A stretch of DNA of 64,000 nucleotides from Pipra filicauda (GCF_003945595.2 NW_024105087.1:1927001-1991000), one strand, 5' to 3'. Counted from the stretch's first letter, positions 1-14,900 are shown. A program made the numbers and translations. Notes: generated by a model not told the origin, from the sequence alone.

Positions 1-2716
1 AGCATGAAGGACCATTAGTAAAACATCAGAGCTAGAGTTTCTCATGCTTCTTTCTCGTGCTTACCTGGTCCTTTCCAGGTTAGTTTAACCACTTAAAGAA
101 TGTTTTAGCTGTCTGTCTTGGTTCAGTCAAACTGAACATGTTAGTGAGTTCTGATTTGCTCATGTCTGTGCAAATATGAGGCATAGTATTTTGGCAGAGG
201 GGAACTTAAACGAGGAGCAAAGAGCAAGTGTATGTTCCATTAATGTAACTGGTTTGTAGGTGGATAGGGGAGGGTACTTCTATAGAAAGATAATGTTTAG
301 CTAGGTCAAAGAAGGCTCTAGAACCAAGGTAGCCTGGCTTTTGCCAAGACTGACTTTGCAAGTAATTTTCTTTTCTCCATCTTAAATATTAAAATTTCAA
401 AATAAATCTCCAACATATTAATTATATGAAATCTGTCTGTCCCTCAGCTTTTTTTTTCCTTCTTTCTAAAATCCTATTTCCTCTTTCGATTTTGCTTAGG
501 TAGACTAGCATTGTTAATAAAAAGCAACAGCTTCTAAAGCAATGTTAACGATAATAATAGCAAAAGTATAATTGGCATTCATATAACTCATAAGCAAACA
601 AAATTCTGCATAGATAAAGTGACATAATATGTACTCTTGTGAGGTCCTTTATGTTTGTCCTTGTCCAAATGGAAAGCGTTTTCTAAGCCACAGTTTAAAA
701 AGAAATTTTGGATCTGATCCAGGTTAGTTGTTAGTGACAGTTGAACTGGGTTCATAAAAACATGAAAGGTTCAGCAGCATGCAAGTAGTTTAGAGGAAGT
801 TGATTTAAAATACTAAGAAAGTCAATTGGTTTTAGTTTTGCAATGTATAGAATGAAAATAATGCAGGAAGCTTAATTTATAATGTTTAATTTTAATTAAT
901 AATAAAGCCAACATTCTCCATTGTTTAAAGGGAAAAAAACAGAACAAAACACACCAAAACAAAACTTGTGTAATTGTTTTGGGGATGTTCCAAACCATCT
1001 ACTAGAATAACATTGTGCAAAGTATCCCGTTTCTAAAAATTTCTGAAAAAAGTTATTACAAGTGTATAACAGGACAGCCTTTAAAGGCAGTGAAGCCTCC
1101 TAATTGTTACTGACATTATCTCTTGCCATCTGCTTTCTGAGGCAGAATAAGAACTTTGTAATGAGGATTAGGAATGGAAGATGGTGAAAGCATGCTCCAG
1201 GAGTTGCTGGACTGTTCTCTGTTTTCATAACAAATCACAGAATAACTTTTTTAATAACAGACTTTTAATAATATATTTTCCCTAAACTAATATAAATAAC
1301 CTAAGAATTAAATTTTGCTGCATGTTCTGATGTGACTATTTGATTTATAGTCAGTTACTTTACTAAACCTTTCTTTAGGGTACCAAAAGCACATGAAGCA
1401 GTGCTACTGCAGTGGACTTGGATGTCTGCACTGTCAGTGTCCTCCTTTCAGACTGGTACAAGCACATCGTGCAGACACGCCCTTGGGCTGTGTGTGTACC
1501 ACAGTTAAGCTATGAGTAAAATCCATTCCAAAGCTGCATGCAAACTTAGCTCACATCCAGAACTTTTCTTACGCCTGGTTTTACTGCTGGTGTGGACAGA
1601 TTTGAGCTATTTGCAGATTTTCAGCAGATTGTGTTCCTTTCTGGCTTTACTCTTGTTTATTGAACCGTGTCCCAGTTGCAGTTTGCCCTGTATGCTTTAG
1701 TGGTTTACAATAAGTTTAGGAGAGAGCAGTATTTAGATTTATTCTTTTGGGTTTGGATGTTTCTCTTCCAAATACAAAGAGAAGTTCCCTTTGTGTTGTT
1801 GTAACCATGGATGACTACTTAATAAAATATTTTCCTTTGATATTCCTCCCATGGGACATGTCATCTGACCTATTATGACCCATTTATAGACCCTTGTACC
1901 CAAGGTGTGAGTAGTGTGCTGGCTTGTGTTGTTTCAGCTACCATTTTTATATTGTGGTTATGTGGAAGACTGATGTGAGCTGGGCTGTGCACTCGAAATG
2001 AGTAAATTCCGTGTACTCAGGATCAATTTTGTTTCTGGCTACATCAGCACAGCCACATTAGCTCAGTTTTATTTCCAGTACTATAAATCCCGCTGATTCT
2101 GATTTGTTTTGTACACCTTCCTACTGCAGTGTGTATAAACATTGTCCTCGGTTTGGTTGACCTGGTGATGGGCAGGCGTGCTGAGGATCAGATAAAACCG
2201 CCTGGCAAGCTGGGTCTCGCCAGATGGCCATCTCTGTTATATGTCAGTTTTGTCACTTCCCTAACAAGAGCAAGTCCCAGTGCAGGAGGAAAGTAAGGAA
2301 TGTATTCCATTGGTATTCCCTGGAGTGGGCCATGGGGTTTCCTAGAATGGATGCTTCTTTCATTATCACACATCTTTGACTGAAAGGTTCCCCTTTTTGC
2401 TGCTCCTTTTATCATGAAGATGTCATGAGAAGCAAGAGAGTGAGAAAGAAAAAAAAAAAACATCTAAAGTAGCCCCTATAATATATGTTTGTCAGGAGCC
2501 AGTTATGGACTGCAGTGAAATGATACATATTGGGGTGTTCAAGTCCAAAGATCTGCAGAGGCTAGAGAAGGTAGTGGCACATGAATAGTGACAGAGAAGC
2601 TTGTGGCAGAAAGCTGTGATACAGGCAGAGAAGCAGACAATTTCACAAGAAATTATTGAGAAACTACAAAGAGGAATGAATAGATATGGTCAGATACGTT
2701 CAGTTTTTCTGTTGTT

Positions 2717-2753
2717 TTTTTTTTAATGTTACTATTTGTAACATTAAAAAAAA
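2717..2753. repeat. Perfect 16-bp inverted repeat with 5-nt loop
   Basis: The left arm, eight T followed by AATGTTAC (2717-2732), is the exact reverse complement of the right arm (2738-2753), separated by TATTT. A transcript would fold into an AU-rich hairpin, or the DNA could form a cruciform. No flanking transposon-like structure was recognised, so it may simply be a chance or slippage-born palindrome. Confidence 0.6.
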
Positions 2754-5679
2754 TACAAATACAAAAATGACAGGGATATTGGTGGATTGATAAATGAAGA
2801 CAGCTTTTCAGTCTCCAGTAAGATCCTAATTCAGGAACCTAAAGTGAAATGTATTTGATATCTTCTTGAAATTTTAGGTTCATGTATTAGGTATGAAGTT
2901 TGTAGCAAGATCTAGTGACAGCTAGAAGATTAACCCAGCTCCTTTGGTCTCCACGAAAGACTCATTTTTGAAGTGTCTTCTTCAAAAGAAGTACAGATTT
3001 TTTTTGTAATAATTACATGTGAGAAATGTAGATGTTGCTATTAATTTTAACAAGTAAATTTTGGAGACACAAAAGGTGTCACAATGGCAAAGAAGCTGGG
3101 ATTTTATTCTCAGTAAAAACCTTTATGTAATCTTACAAACAGAATGACTGTTGCAGCCTCTTGCATGTTCTGTACAATCTGAAAACACTAAGAGTAATAA
3201 ACATAGTCTTTCACAGTTTAAAAACTAAAGCCACCCTGCCAAAATGTAAAATTTAATTTGTGGGTCCCATGTAGTGCCATTACACAAGTAATACCTTCTG
3301 AATGCGTTTTTACTACTAAGATGAATGTTGCCTCTTTTTCATTGTCCTTTAAAATTCTATTTTGGATTTAAAATGTTAGGATCTGTAAATTAAAATTCTT
3401 ATTTTCAGAAGATAGTGTATTTCTGTAATACTTCAATGTAAATTCATAGTGGTCTTCATTAGCAGAAAAGGTGACTGAAAGACATGGCATTTTTAATATG
3501 TTGTTTGAGAACAGAACTGCCCCTTTTACTTATCTGATCACTTCATGCATGTTAGCTTTCTATCTTTCAAGCACTGGGGTGTAAGCAAATTTCAGGAATT
3601 TTTAATGTTCTTGGAGTAGGCTGTACATTTGTGACCCAAGGATTAGTAGATAGAAGGTAATACCTCTTAATTTGGGGTCATGAGTGCTTAGCGGTCATGT
3701 GCTGACCTTACAGTCATTACATGTCTGAATTCACATCCTTCAGTTGTTTGCTCTGGTAGCTGAAGGGCCTTTCCACAAAGGCAGCAATAGGAAAACATTA
3801 AGAAAGTGTATTTTGGTTGTGAATTCTTTCAGAACTGTGATCCTACACCACCTACTGCTTTGTGTCTTTTAATGAGATTAGAAACCAGCTGAGGATTCCA
3901 TAGAGACATCTTCATACTCTGTGTTGTACAATAAAGGGGGCCTTTTTTCTCTCTTTGTAGGGTTTATGAAATAAGTACTTGAAAAAGAAAATGAAACTAT
4001 ACCTGTATCCCGTGGATACATTTCCCTTCAGCTTATGCCTCAACACATAATGTTGAACTAAATGGTCATCACATGCTGTTACTTTTATGCTGACTTTATT
4101 CAGTCTAGAAGATGAACAAGGCTCATTTAATACATTACTCTTTTTCTTCTCCATACTGTTACATTTATATATCTTCAAACCCTATTTATTGCATACTGTT
4201 TGAACTCTCTTCCGAAAAAAAGCATCCTACATGGCCTTTTCTTTAATATTCACTCAGTAGTATCTGCATCATCCACAGACATGATTAAGTTTACCTTTAT
4301 GTGACTTTCAAGTGATGAGGCAAATGTATTATTTCTGTTTTATAAATGCCCTACTAATAACAGATGTCTATTTTGAAAGTATTCGGAGGTGAGATTTTTT
4401 CAGAGTATTAAGCATTCTGCAAATTCTGAAATAAAAGACAAAATGTTGGTTTTAATTTGGGTCTGTTCTCACTTGCTTTACCATTCAGCCCAAGAAACAG
4501 TTGTGTTTGTATAACTGGGTATCAAGAACGACAGTCTGTAAATAGTGTGACAGGGCAGAAAATGCTTGAGTCAGCATTGCAGCTGAAACCTCAGCAAATC
4601 TTACCTTGACCATGAAATATTGTGAAAATAACCTCGGAACTAATCACAGTTTGATAAACCTTTGTATCAAATTAGATATCCCCAAAAATATAGATTGGCT
4701 AATGAGTACTTGTAAAAAGGTTGGTGATTAGAATGAGATGGCAGTCCTGTAGCAGGGATGAAATCCAGCTTTCCAAGAAAAGTCAAGTTTAATGCAAAAA
4801 TCTTCTCTTTTAAATATCTTGAAAAGTTACCACTCTGTGCAAAAGTAGACATGAAATTCTTTTCCGTTGTTTTGTGGGGTTCCAATATGCCAAAGACTGA
4901 GGGTCTCTGTTGTAGATCTTACCAGTCTTTCCATGGCACATAAAAATGGACACTGGATTTTCACTGTTATTTATTTTCTGTAAAGATTACAGATTTGTTT
5001 ATCTACGTCCAGTATGATTATTTGGCATTTCATTAAATGACAGGGAAAGGCAAGTTTGCTCTGAAGGCCAGTGTGCTGAGAAAGTACATTACCAAAAAAT
5101 TAACTTATATAAATATCCATTATATTGCTGAGGGTTTTAAAGTCATATTTGTTCTTAGATATGACTTTCTGTTAAACTAAAGTGAAGTACTCAATATACT
5201 ATATATAACTCAATATGCTATATATAACCTTTTTCTCTAATGGGTTAGATGTACAAGGAAACATAAATGTGGGGCTAGGTAGATTGGGATTTTTTCTTAC
5301 AGAGTATGTGAGGCTGGTTTGTTTTGATGGAATAAGGTGGGCAAGAACTCATTACATGTTTTAAAAAATTTTAAGAGAGATCAGAAATTCCTTTAAGTGT
5401 GAGTAGATGGTTGTTTTGCAGCTAGTCTGTGTAAAGGATTTTGATTTTTCCGAGAAAAATCTGTAATTTATCACTCAGAATAAGAAATGTGCAACAGGGC
5501 AAAAGAGGGTACTCCTAGACATATGCTGTCAGTTATGTGTTTTCTTGGATGAAATCTGATTTTATTGTTTGGAAGTAGTCAGTAGGCTTCTGTTAACAGC
5601 CACAAACATTGCCAGAACAAGGAACTGAAAGAAGATAATGAATCTGCCAGACCCTTCCTACAAAGGTGAATGTTCCACC

Positions 5680-6007
5680 AGAAATCACATTACCCTGGAA
5701 TTCCTGATTATTTCAGAATTGCAGTTTTGCTGCGAAAAATCTTCACCTGCAGCAGTTAAGAGGTCACAACTGTTGTAAAAGTTCCAAGGTCTGCTTCTGC
5801 TGCATAAGAAAAGATCTATGGCAGTGACTTGCCAGCAGGTTTTTTTTCTGGGTCCCCATAAAATTTTCCATTGAGGGTACATTTTCCTGGATAGCAAATT
5901 TAAGCTGAGTGACAGTAAGCCAAGACTTTCCTTAATTACCCTTTGTGGTCTCTTAGAACTATTCCATAGACCAAAGGCATCTGCAAACCACAGGTTGAGA
6001 ACCACTG
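5680..6007 (-). mobile_element. Possible old hAT-type DNA transposon remnant
   Basis: Bases 5993-6007 read CAGTGGTTCTCAACC on the minus strand. This is the typical terminal sequence of hAT/Charlie-group elements such as mammalian MER5 relatives. The following 300 bases on the minus strand are open for 106 codons but show no transposase similarity I recognise, so a non-autonomous internal-deletion element would fit. The opposite terminal repeat was not found; either it has decayed or the match is chance. The left boundary is arbitrary. Confidence 0.35.
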
Positions 6008-8348
6008 ATTTAAGGAAGTGGCAGTAGTTAATTGTTCATGTGTCATTGTTAAAATGAGCATCAGTTCAGTCTTGTGATGAACTGTCTTTTTGCTGTGACT
6101 GGCGATTATGGTTTTGTAGTGGTATAATTGTTAGTCTAATAGAGGTAACTGAGGTTAACAACAGAGATAAGTAAATATCGTGGAATTATTTCCTGCCTTT
6201 AATCCTGGTGACATAGCAAATATATTGGCAAATCCCAACAAACCTCCAAATTTATTAGGCCCTGAAGGGGGGTATTTGAGCTTTACTAATATGAGGCAGA
6301 TCGCATGCCAGATAAGTCCTAGTAAACATAACTTTCAGGTGATAGTTTGTTTTCAGAGGATTTATCCCATTAAAACTTGTGCAGGGTTTTGCACACAGAG
6401 CTGTAGGAGCTTTTATTAACCGTCATAATTCTACAGATTTTACTTGTTGATACTGAATGTGGACGTGTGCGACACAGTTGCTTTGGTTGGTTGAAAAATA
6501 GTGCCTATTGTAAATTTTGAATGAGTCTGTGGTCTGCAAAAACAGCTGTAATAAATTGTAAGGTATGTGTTGTGCATGCTCATTTTCCAAACAGTTTTTG
6601 AGTTGTTTCAGCTCAGAAGCTGTTTTTGGAAAAAACCTCAAAAAAAGTCCTTTGAAAAAACAGGCCTTTTCTGTTACTGAATAAATACGATCTTATGGAA
6701 TTGGAGAGGAATAAGTGGTTATGTTTGATATCTTTATTCCTTTTCCAAATGTGGAGAGGGATTAAAAAAATAAAAGAAGAAGAGCAGGTGGTATCTAGTG
6801 TCTACTAGGTAAATTCCTCACTTCAGGTTTGATACTCACATATGTGACATCCTGGCACTGCCTCTGGGCACAGGCTAAATGCTGATTTGTTTGGGACATG
6901 TAATCCTGGGTCTTGCAAACCAGCAGAATGGAAGAGAGCATTGTGCCATCCCCCCAGTTAGGCCGTCACTGTCCCAGGCACTGAGCTACCAGACAGCTGT
7001 GTAAGAAGTAAATTCAGTTTAATTAGTACAACACGAGAAGTAAATCATATTGCAGGTGAATATTTACAGCATTTGGGTTGATTCTTGCTGCTACAGAAAG
7101 AGCAAGTGGTTGTAACTTCCCTGGGGATGAGATTCGGGTCCTAGGAATGCTGTGGAGCACCCAGGTACGACCGAGTTTAGTGTTCCTCCAGACATTGTGG
7201 AGGATAATCAAAACAATTGTGGCATGTAATTTACTCAAAAGCATTTCATTATTTAGATGGCTGTGGAATGACCCAATCCAACTGGTATGCAGGTGGTGAT
7301 CTGGTAGTTTTGAAGCAGATGCAGTTTTATAATGCAGGTTTCAGTTCATATACTGGAATGACTTAAAACAGCTATATTTTTTTTCCTAGCAAGCTATAAA
7401 TGAGTCCTTGGTTTGCAGTTGTATTCAATTATTTTAAACCTATTTACAATGTATTCTATTGTAAAGCCATGACCTTTGATCTCCAGAATGGGTGCATGTC
7501 TTTTGTGGGAAGCAGGAAGTCTTGGGGCAAGTGACACTTGCAGTGCAGTTTATTTTACTTAGACTTTGATTCCCCCCCTCCCCCCTGTTTCTAGAACCGA
7601 AGACAAATTTCTGTTTCTATTGGATTATAAACAGGTTCTGGATAGCTTCAGCTGCTGCATAGTGCAGTGATATTTTAATTTGCTCGGTAGACATGTTTAC
7701 TGTGTACTGTGTAGTTTATGAGTGTTACCATAAATGAGGTAATCTTGCATCTTGGTTTCCATGTGCGAAACATTACATGAGCTAATGCAGCTGCGCCACT
7801 GCTCGCTGGGTATTAGTAGACTTTATTTGGACGTAAAGTTTATACTGAGCTACTTTAAATATTTGTGCTAAAACTGGTAGTGCTGCTTTTTTGGGTGTGT
7901 TTTATATGACACTGACGGATGCCAAATTTCACAAAGCAATGTCAGAATATACATTCTGCTTTGTACCCCCTTGTTCTCAATAATGGAGATTCCAGAGTGA
8001 AATAAAATTAATGACAAAATTTTTAATTTATGTTCAGTTAGTGTTTCAGGGACTGGTTCATATTAAGTATACCTAGGAACAGTAGCTTCCTAGCATATTG
8101 TAGAAGTCCTAAAAACATACACATTCTCTCCAAAATCTGGATTTGGAATTTGAAGTGACACATGTGGGTTGGGAGAAAACAGAAAGCTGATTTCTGCTCT
8201 GTGTTTGAAGATGTATAAGTAAAGATTTTTCCATAGTTCAGTTTTACCTACCAAAATCCTTGAATCATCGTGTTTTTTAAAAGTCTATGTTTTTAGCATC
8301 TAGGGCTGTAGTCTTTCTACTTAATTAAAAATATTGCACGTTTTCAGT

Positions 8349-8928
8349 TTATGTAGTTAGTTAGGAAGGTGTAATACACAGTAAGCTATAAAATGTGTCA
8401 GTCTATTTTGCTAACTCTAGTATTAACACTTGCATGTAGTTTCTTGGGTTGAACTTAAATTTATGTCCTCTTTTATAAATCAGAATAAGGGACATCTGTG
8501 AAGTACATTTAAAAAGACACTAAAATTATTTTGTCTGATTAAGTACTTAAAAATAAGTTCTAAAGAAACGGGTATATATATTTTTATAAGCAACTTTGAA
8601 ACTCCTCCTGCTGAGTACGTATTCTGAAGATCTCCAAGATTATGTAGTTAGTTAGGAAGGTGTAATACACAGTAAGCTATAAAATGTGTCAGTCTATTTT
8701 GCTAACTCTAGTATTAACACTTGCATGTAGTTTCTTGGGTTGAACTTAAATTTATGTCCTCTTTTATAAATCAGAATAAGGGACATCTGTGAAGTACATT
8801 TAAAAAGACACTAAAATTATTTTGTCTGATTAAGTACTTAAAAATAAGTTCTAAAGAAACGGGTATATATATTTTTATAAGCAACTTTGAAACTCCTCCT
8901 GCTGAGTACGTATTCTGAAGATCTCCAA
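8349..8928. repeat. Perfect 291-bp tandem duplication
   Basis: Copy 1 (8349-8637) and copy 2 (8640-8928) are identical over 289 bases when read side by side, with a repeat period of 291. The match breaks at both outer edges: upstream of 8349 and after 8637/8928 the sequences differ. The unit is single-copy AT-rich intron sequence, with no terminal repeats, target-site duplications or open frame. Zero divergence means either a very recent duplication, possibly polymorphic, or an assembly artefact caused by collapsed haplotypes or an overlap error. Confidence 0.97.
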
Positions 8929-11900
8929 CGTTACCTCAGAGTTTTCTCAAAATAGAGTTGAAAGTTATTTTTACATCTTTAAAACACTTACCTGGAGAAA
9001 GCAACCAGTTGTTGCTGAAACCCGCTTTCCTACATCTGTGTTTCCTTTGCTTCTTACTCTTCATCCCTTAACAGTAACTTCAGCTTCTCCCAGATATTCC
9101 TTATGATATTGCAGCTGAGGCAGCACCACCACTTTTGGTGGCTGCCCATGAACTGGCCAGTGTGCATATGCTGCCTCACCAGACACAGTGACATGGGTAT
9201 TATGGATATGTACTGCCTGGATTTCTCTTGGTGGAGGTATTTGTTTACCCCTCTTGCCTGTGCCTGACCATGGATTTTCTGAAAAGCTGTACAAATCTAA
9301 TTATCTCTGAGACTTTCACCCATCTTTCAAATCTACTTGAAATAAGCCAGAGATTTCCATGGCTCTAAGGGAGACACGGACAAATAGGTGAACTGATAAG
9401 AAACTTAGCCCCTAAGGCTTATTTCCTTAGGGGAGATATTTAAAAATCAAATCTAAATTCAGTATTTTAAGCCCTTATGGTACCTATGTAAGCTCAGCTC
9501 AGCACGCAAACTTTAAACCAACAAATCGTTCTCAGGAGTTTTACAACTGGATTTTTACCAGTACTTGAATCTTCATTCGATGTCTGGTTTTTTGTTTGCC
9601 TTTTTTCTTTTGCTTGTATGGTGAATATTATGGATATTCTTGTTTGTGTGCAAATTATATTTTAGTTTCTTACGGTAATTTTGCTCCTTATATGTACTAG
9701 TCATTATGATGTGTCTAATCAGAGGAATGTGGAGTCACTTTGCGTCGTCAGGAACAAAATGACTGTATGGCATGGTTTTGATTTTGTTTTGCCAAAGTCC
9801 AAACCTATGAATTTTCTAAAGGAGAAGTCTTTGGGATTCAGGTATTAAAAAAGGACAGGCTTGCTATACATATGGAATTAATGAAGTCCTCTGTAAAAGA
9901 AACAAGTTTTTGAAACTTAACTGTTGGTGATATTTGCATTTTATACCCCTGTGTGTGCAGAGATTAACATAAGGCTCAACGTAACCTTAGTTGCTTGTTT
10001 TCATATTTTTATTAATTATGTGCTTTTTACTGGCTGTACTAAACAGGTAGTTTCCCTTGAGTGGTCCAGCAGCTGTAAGGCCTTTGAAAATGTTCGTTAG
10101 TGTACGTCTCACTCAATATAATGTGAACCCCCCACTGTTTTATGTAGAAGGATCTTTAGGTTATATAGTGAAGTTAGTCTACAATCTCTTTTTATTTGTG
10201 GTTTCAAGTAAACTTTTTCTTTGAGGTTTTTGCATTTTTTAGTCTCCAGCCTTTCTCACTTTAAATTTTGCTGTAGTTTGTGTTTTTCCTTAAGCTATTG
10301 CTCTTGAAATGGTTAGCTTTCAGAAGTTTAAGGTTTTATCATTTACCAGTTTCCAAAGCAGTTTTCTAATTCTGTGGATAGATGGTTGAAAATCTGAACT
10401 CTGAAGTCTCAAATTTTCCTAGGCAATTAAAAATCACACTATATTTTGAGGTCCAAAATTTTTTATAATAATTTTCAATTTTTTAACTCTCGCATAACTG
10501 GAAAGAATGAATTGTGGCTTTCGGGAGCTGGCACTGTAGCCCTTCTCCTTCCTCCTCTTGGTTTCCCTGTGCAAACTTACTGAAGGAACGAAGGTCTTTT
10601 TCTTCTCTTCCTCCCTCTTCCCCACTCCCAAGATCACAGTCACTGGTCAGACAGGATTTGTGCCTGGCAGAGACTACCGTGTTCTTGTGAATTTACGTGG
10701 TTAGGCAGCCACCATCGCTTTCTGTTCCTGGTAGATCTGCAAGTTCCGACTCTTCTCCCTCTCTGAAGGTTTTTTGCTGGGTGCTTGAGTATTGCCCACG
10801 CAAGTTCTGTGCAGAACTAAATCCTAATCATCACACTGTACTGTTGTCATCTAGTGGCAATGAGATGACTGGAAAACAATCACTGAAACTCAAGGCAGCT
10901 GATGAAGTTTCTGTCCATAACTAAGTTACAAGCTTTTAAGGACTCTCTTTTCTCTTTCTTTTGTCCATAGAGTGTAATACTGAATTTCTTACATATATCC
11001 ACAGCTCAGGACCAATAGTATAATTGTAATACTTAAAAGTTAGCACCAACTGATTTTAAGAACCTTTTGCATGTTAGTATTTTTACTGCTCCAGTGTCCA
11101 GGAATATATTTTACCAACATCTTAACATTCAATTTTAGGTCAGGAACAGATATAGTTATGTCAAATATGAAACCATACAATTTTAATTGTTGTTATGTCA
11201 TGATAATAATGGCTTTTCCCATATACACACTTTGATTTTTGCAGGTAAAAAGTTTTTATCTTTCTCTATATCTGTGTGTGTGTGCGTGTATACACACTAA
11301 GCTGAACATTTTTCTTGTGAGGTTTTAGTATTGCCAATAATCATACACTAAAAATTTCATTTCAGGTCATAACAATAGGGCTTTTCATAGGTAATTTGAA
11401 GGATAAATCAGTAATTACGGATTTAATTGGCTAATAAATCATGGCACATTTCCCTTATTTTCTGTAGTGCTATGCTAAATCTTTATAATGTGGCCTGATG
11501 TATTTTTGTAAAAAAGAAAACTAAATGGCTTGTTTAGTGTATGTACAGTGCACGAGTGACATAAATATGTAAAGCCTTCTAAGGTGTTTACTGTGTTATA
11601 TGAGAAGTCCCTGTGATTACATACCTACGGATTTTATGAATGTACATTTTAAAGGAGGTATTGAAATTTCAGATTTTACACTACATCATGTATATATTTA
11701 GTATGTAAATAGCAAGAGGGGAGCTTGCTCAAGGTAAAACAAATTTACAAAAAACCCTGCAACAGAACTTTCTGAAATATGTGCAATTGTGATTGTGATT
11801 GTTATAATATCAAATCTCAGATTTTTACAGTTAATTCTGTTAATTTTCAAGGTGGCTATTTAGTTATGATTTTTTTTTTAAATGGTGAATGGGAGATTTA

Positions 11901-14900
11901 TTTAAATGCTTTAAAATTTGAGAGAGGTTTTAGGTAGCAGAATCTCTGCACGTGATTTCTATCACTGCTGCAGGTTACTTCATTTCCTTACGAGTTAGGG
12001 CATGGAGTCATTTGATACATTCGTTCCTATTTAGAGGTTGAATTAACATTAACATTGCCACAATTCAATGATGAATACAGATCATGTTAGATAAAAAAAG
12101 AATGATATGTAGACATAGACAGACCTTTTCCTAAATCCCTTCTTGCCTGTGGAAAGGCATCGGTTGTTTTATTGTTTGTCTGTGTGTGAGGAAACTGGAG
12201 AGGAGGGTTGTTAAAATAAAAATTAGGATTAACATAACTGATCTGAAAGAATTTAAGGCATGAGGGATATTAAATTAGGCACCTACCAAATTCTCTCATC
12301 TCAGTGGCAAGGTCATTATGCAAAGTCACCAAAAATTTTCCTTGATTACTCTTTCAGGAACAGTTAAGCGGAATTTCAAGACTCCTCCATTTATGTACGT
12401 GTTTGCAAACCAAATTTAACTGGATTTTGAGTTTTTGTGAGAAGGGGAATACAAATATGGCTGATGGTAATTCCAGTGCAGTATACTTTATACTTTCATC
12501 TGTAATGTCAAAAGGATTGTGGATAGTGCACACTTCTGTCTAGGTGATTGTATGCATGAAGGCAAGTGGCAAATACTGACTTTGTCTAGATTTCTAAATA
12601 AAATGAAATTTTTCTGAGTGTGTATTTCCATGTCACCCGATCCCTGGAATAGACTCTAAATATTTCCATAATACAAGTTTGTTTTGAGGGAGAAAGGAAA
12701 AGGTTTTCTTAAATCTAAATTGTTTTATAAAGCAATTTATAACAATAAATAACAATTTATTGTGGAATAACAATAGCAAGATTTATATTAATATAAAACA
12801 ATGTTTCTGAATAGATTTTAGTATGTGTGCATACATGCTAAGAGAAGTAGTAGACATACTCTATTATTACATTTAGTTTAAAAAAAAAATCCATCGCCGT
12901 GGGGTGGCTGCATAAATGTCCATTACTTTGATGTTTTGTTTAATTATAAAATATCCAGTTGAATTTATTTACATCCTGGGGGAAAAAAAGGTATTTAGAG
13001 AATTGAGGGCGTTGTAAGTTGAGGGATTAACAAATGGTTTCTAGCATTACATTAATAAACGTTTGGAATATTCTGCGTTAAGGTTGATATACTCAACCTA
13101 AAGCACTCAGCCATCCTCTGTGCCACTCCCCAAATTAAATACAGAAGTAACTCAATAGGACCAGTCAGAGAAGTTCATCTTACTTTGGATTGTTTGGTAG
13201 TAAGCAAGCATACCCTGTCTAATCCTTATATGGCAAGAATTCTCCTGTCAGGTTGTCACAGAAAAAACGTTTTTGAAATATGACTGTTTGTGATTATCCT
13301 AGATATTTCTTGAAACAATAACAAAGTAGAGAATAAGTTCTTTCCAAGGAGTGCTACCTATTTTTACTTTGATTCTCACAATTTTCTTAATATAATTTAT
13401 TTCAAACCCCATGGTAGTTGGAGGACAGACCCGGAACTGAATCTGGAACTGAAACCCAAACATTTGATTAAACAAAATGATAACTTCCTGAACCTTTTTC
13501 CACAAAGGTGTAAAGGAAGACGATTGCCCCATGTTCAGTTATAATATAAATCATAACAGAAATGTGATACGTGGCTTCAGTAATTTATAAATGGGGCAAA
13601 AAAAGATATTTCTATTCAGAAATACAGTCCACCACAGCCATATTCCTCCTTATGAACAGTTTGAGGAATAACTGTTTTCCATTTGCCCACTATACCAGTC
13701 TTGGAAATGTCACATCACTGCCAAATTATTTTCTATGGGCACAGTATTATGTTGTGTTTTATTCTGTTACAATATGATGGAAGAGAAGTGTAAAGAGAGC
13801 AGGAGTCAATCATTAAGAGACACATTTTAAGCAAAGATCATGTCTATTCTTTAATTGACAACACTGCAGTAACATTTATAGATACAGAATACTGTTACAT
13901 TTTGATTGTATTTCAGGTTCCTTTTCTTTACTTGTGAGTTAGAAGTTCCTGGCAAATCTGAATCTACAAAATAAATATAAACCACACTGCAAGGATGGGT
14001 CCCTCAGAGAGAGAGCGAGAGAGGAGAAAATGATTTAATGCAATAATGATTTTAGCTATACACAGGCATCCCTTTTTTGTCTCTATTTGTTAAATTACCT
14101 GACGTCTACATGTGTAACTTAAACAAAATTTTGTTCTCCAGTCTTTCTTCCTTTTGAGCTATCTTCTCAAGGAGAAGGATGATGAATGGAAACATAAACA
14201 TAGCATGAGAATGTGAACTAGTTCCCAAACATTTCAGTGGTTTTTATAAACAACTGGTCATTGTTACCTTTTGCTGGATTACAGTTTCCTTTAGAACAAC
14301 AGTGCTCTTCAGCTGCATTGCAAAGTTGATTCTAAATGTTTTTGCATAGTTGCTTAAAGGCTTTAATGTTTAAATAATGGTTATATAATTATACATTGTT
14401 TAAACAATTAGCTTTTAAGTCTAGCAATAAGCTCACGTTTTATACACATACTACCAAAAAATGATAATGAAACTGCATTTTAAAGATATGAACTGACGTT
14501 CAAGTGAGCAACCATAGTTTATGGACATTTGTTTCGATTTTAAAATCTGATTTTTAACATGTTCGTTTTCAATTGTAACATAAACAGTGATTCCTGCTGT
14601 TCTCCTGGGCCGCCCTGTGAAAACAGACATGGTCAGCCTCAAGTTTTTCACCTTCTGAACCCCATTTTCAGCATTCCTGGTATCCTCTTCTCTACAATAG
14701 GAAGTGCCGGTTTGTGTCTCGCTGGTCTACGCAGATAAAAAGTGTTGTCTGAGGTTTGAACTGAGTGCCTTGGAGGGGTAGGATTAATATCACAGTGTGT
14801 TAGTTGTCCCCTAAGACATCGTGGCAGCTCTTGGTTTATATTTTGAAACAAGCAAAATTACAACAATTGACACAATTAATTAAGATAATGCTTAGTATTT

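Larger units (their letters stand above)
1..8348 (+). other. LRBA: LRBA intron, 5' part in window
   Basis: This is non-coding intronic DNA lying upstream of the first exon seen in the window. All open frames here are short (about 106 codons at most), lack family resemblance and are not bounded by convincing splice sites in frame with LRBA. Composition is AT-rich with many homopolymer runs. The items I can point to are a 16-bp perfect hairpin (2717-2753), a 19-bp tandem duplication with one mismatch (5190-5208 and 5209-5227) and a possible hAT transposon end (about 5680-6007). I see nothing else. The assignment to an LRBA intron is inferred from exon A at 26924 starting in mid-protein. Confidence 0.7.

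Noticed and set aside
9061..9294. 77-codon minus-strand frame in slightly GC-richer DNA
   Set aside because: No family resemblance, no splice sites in frame and no neighbouring gene evidence; treated as chance.
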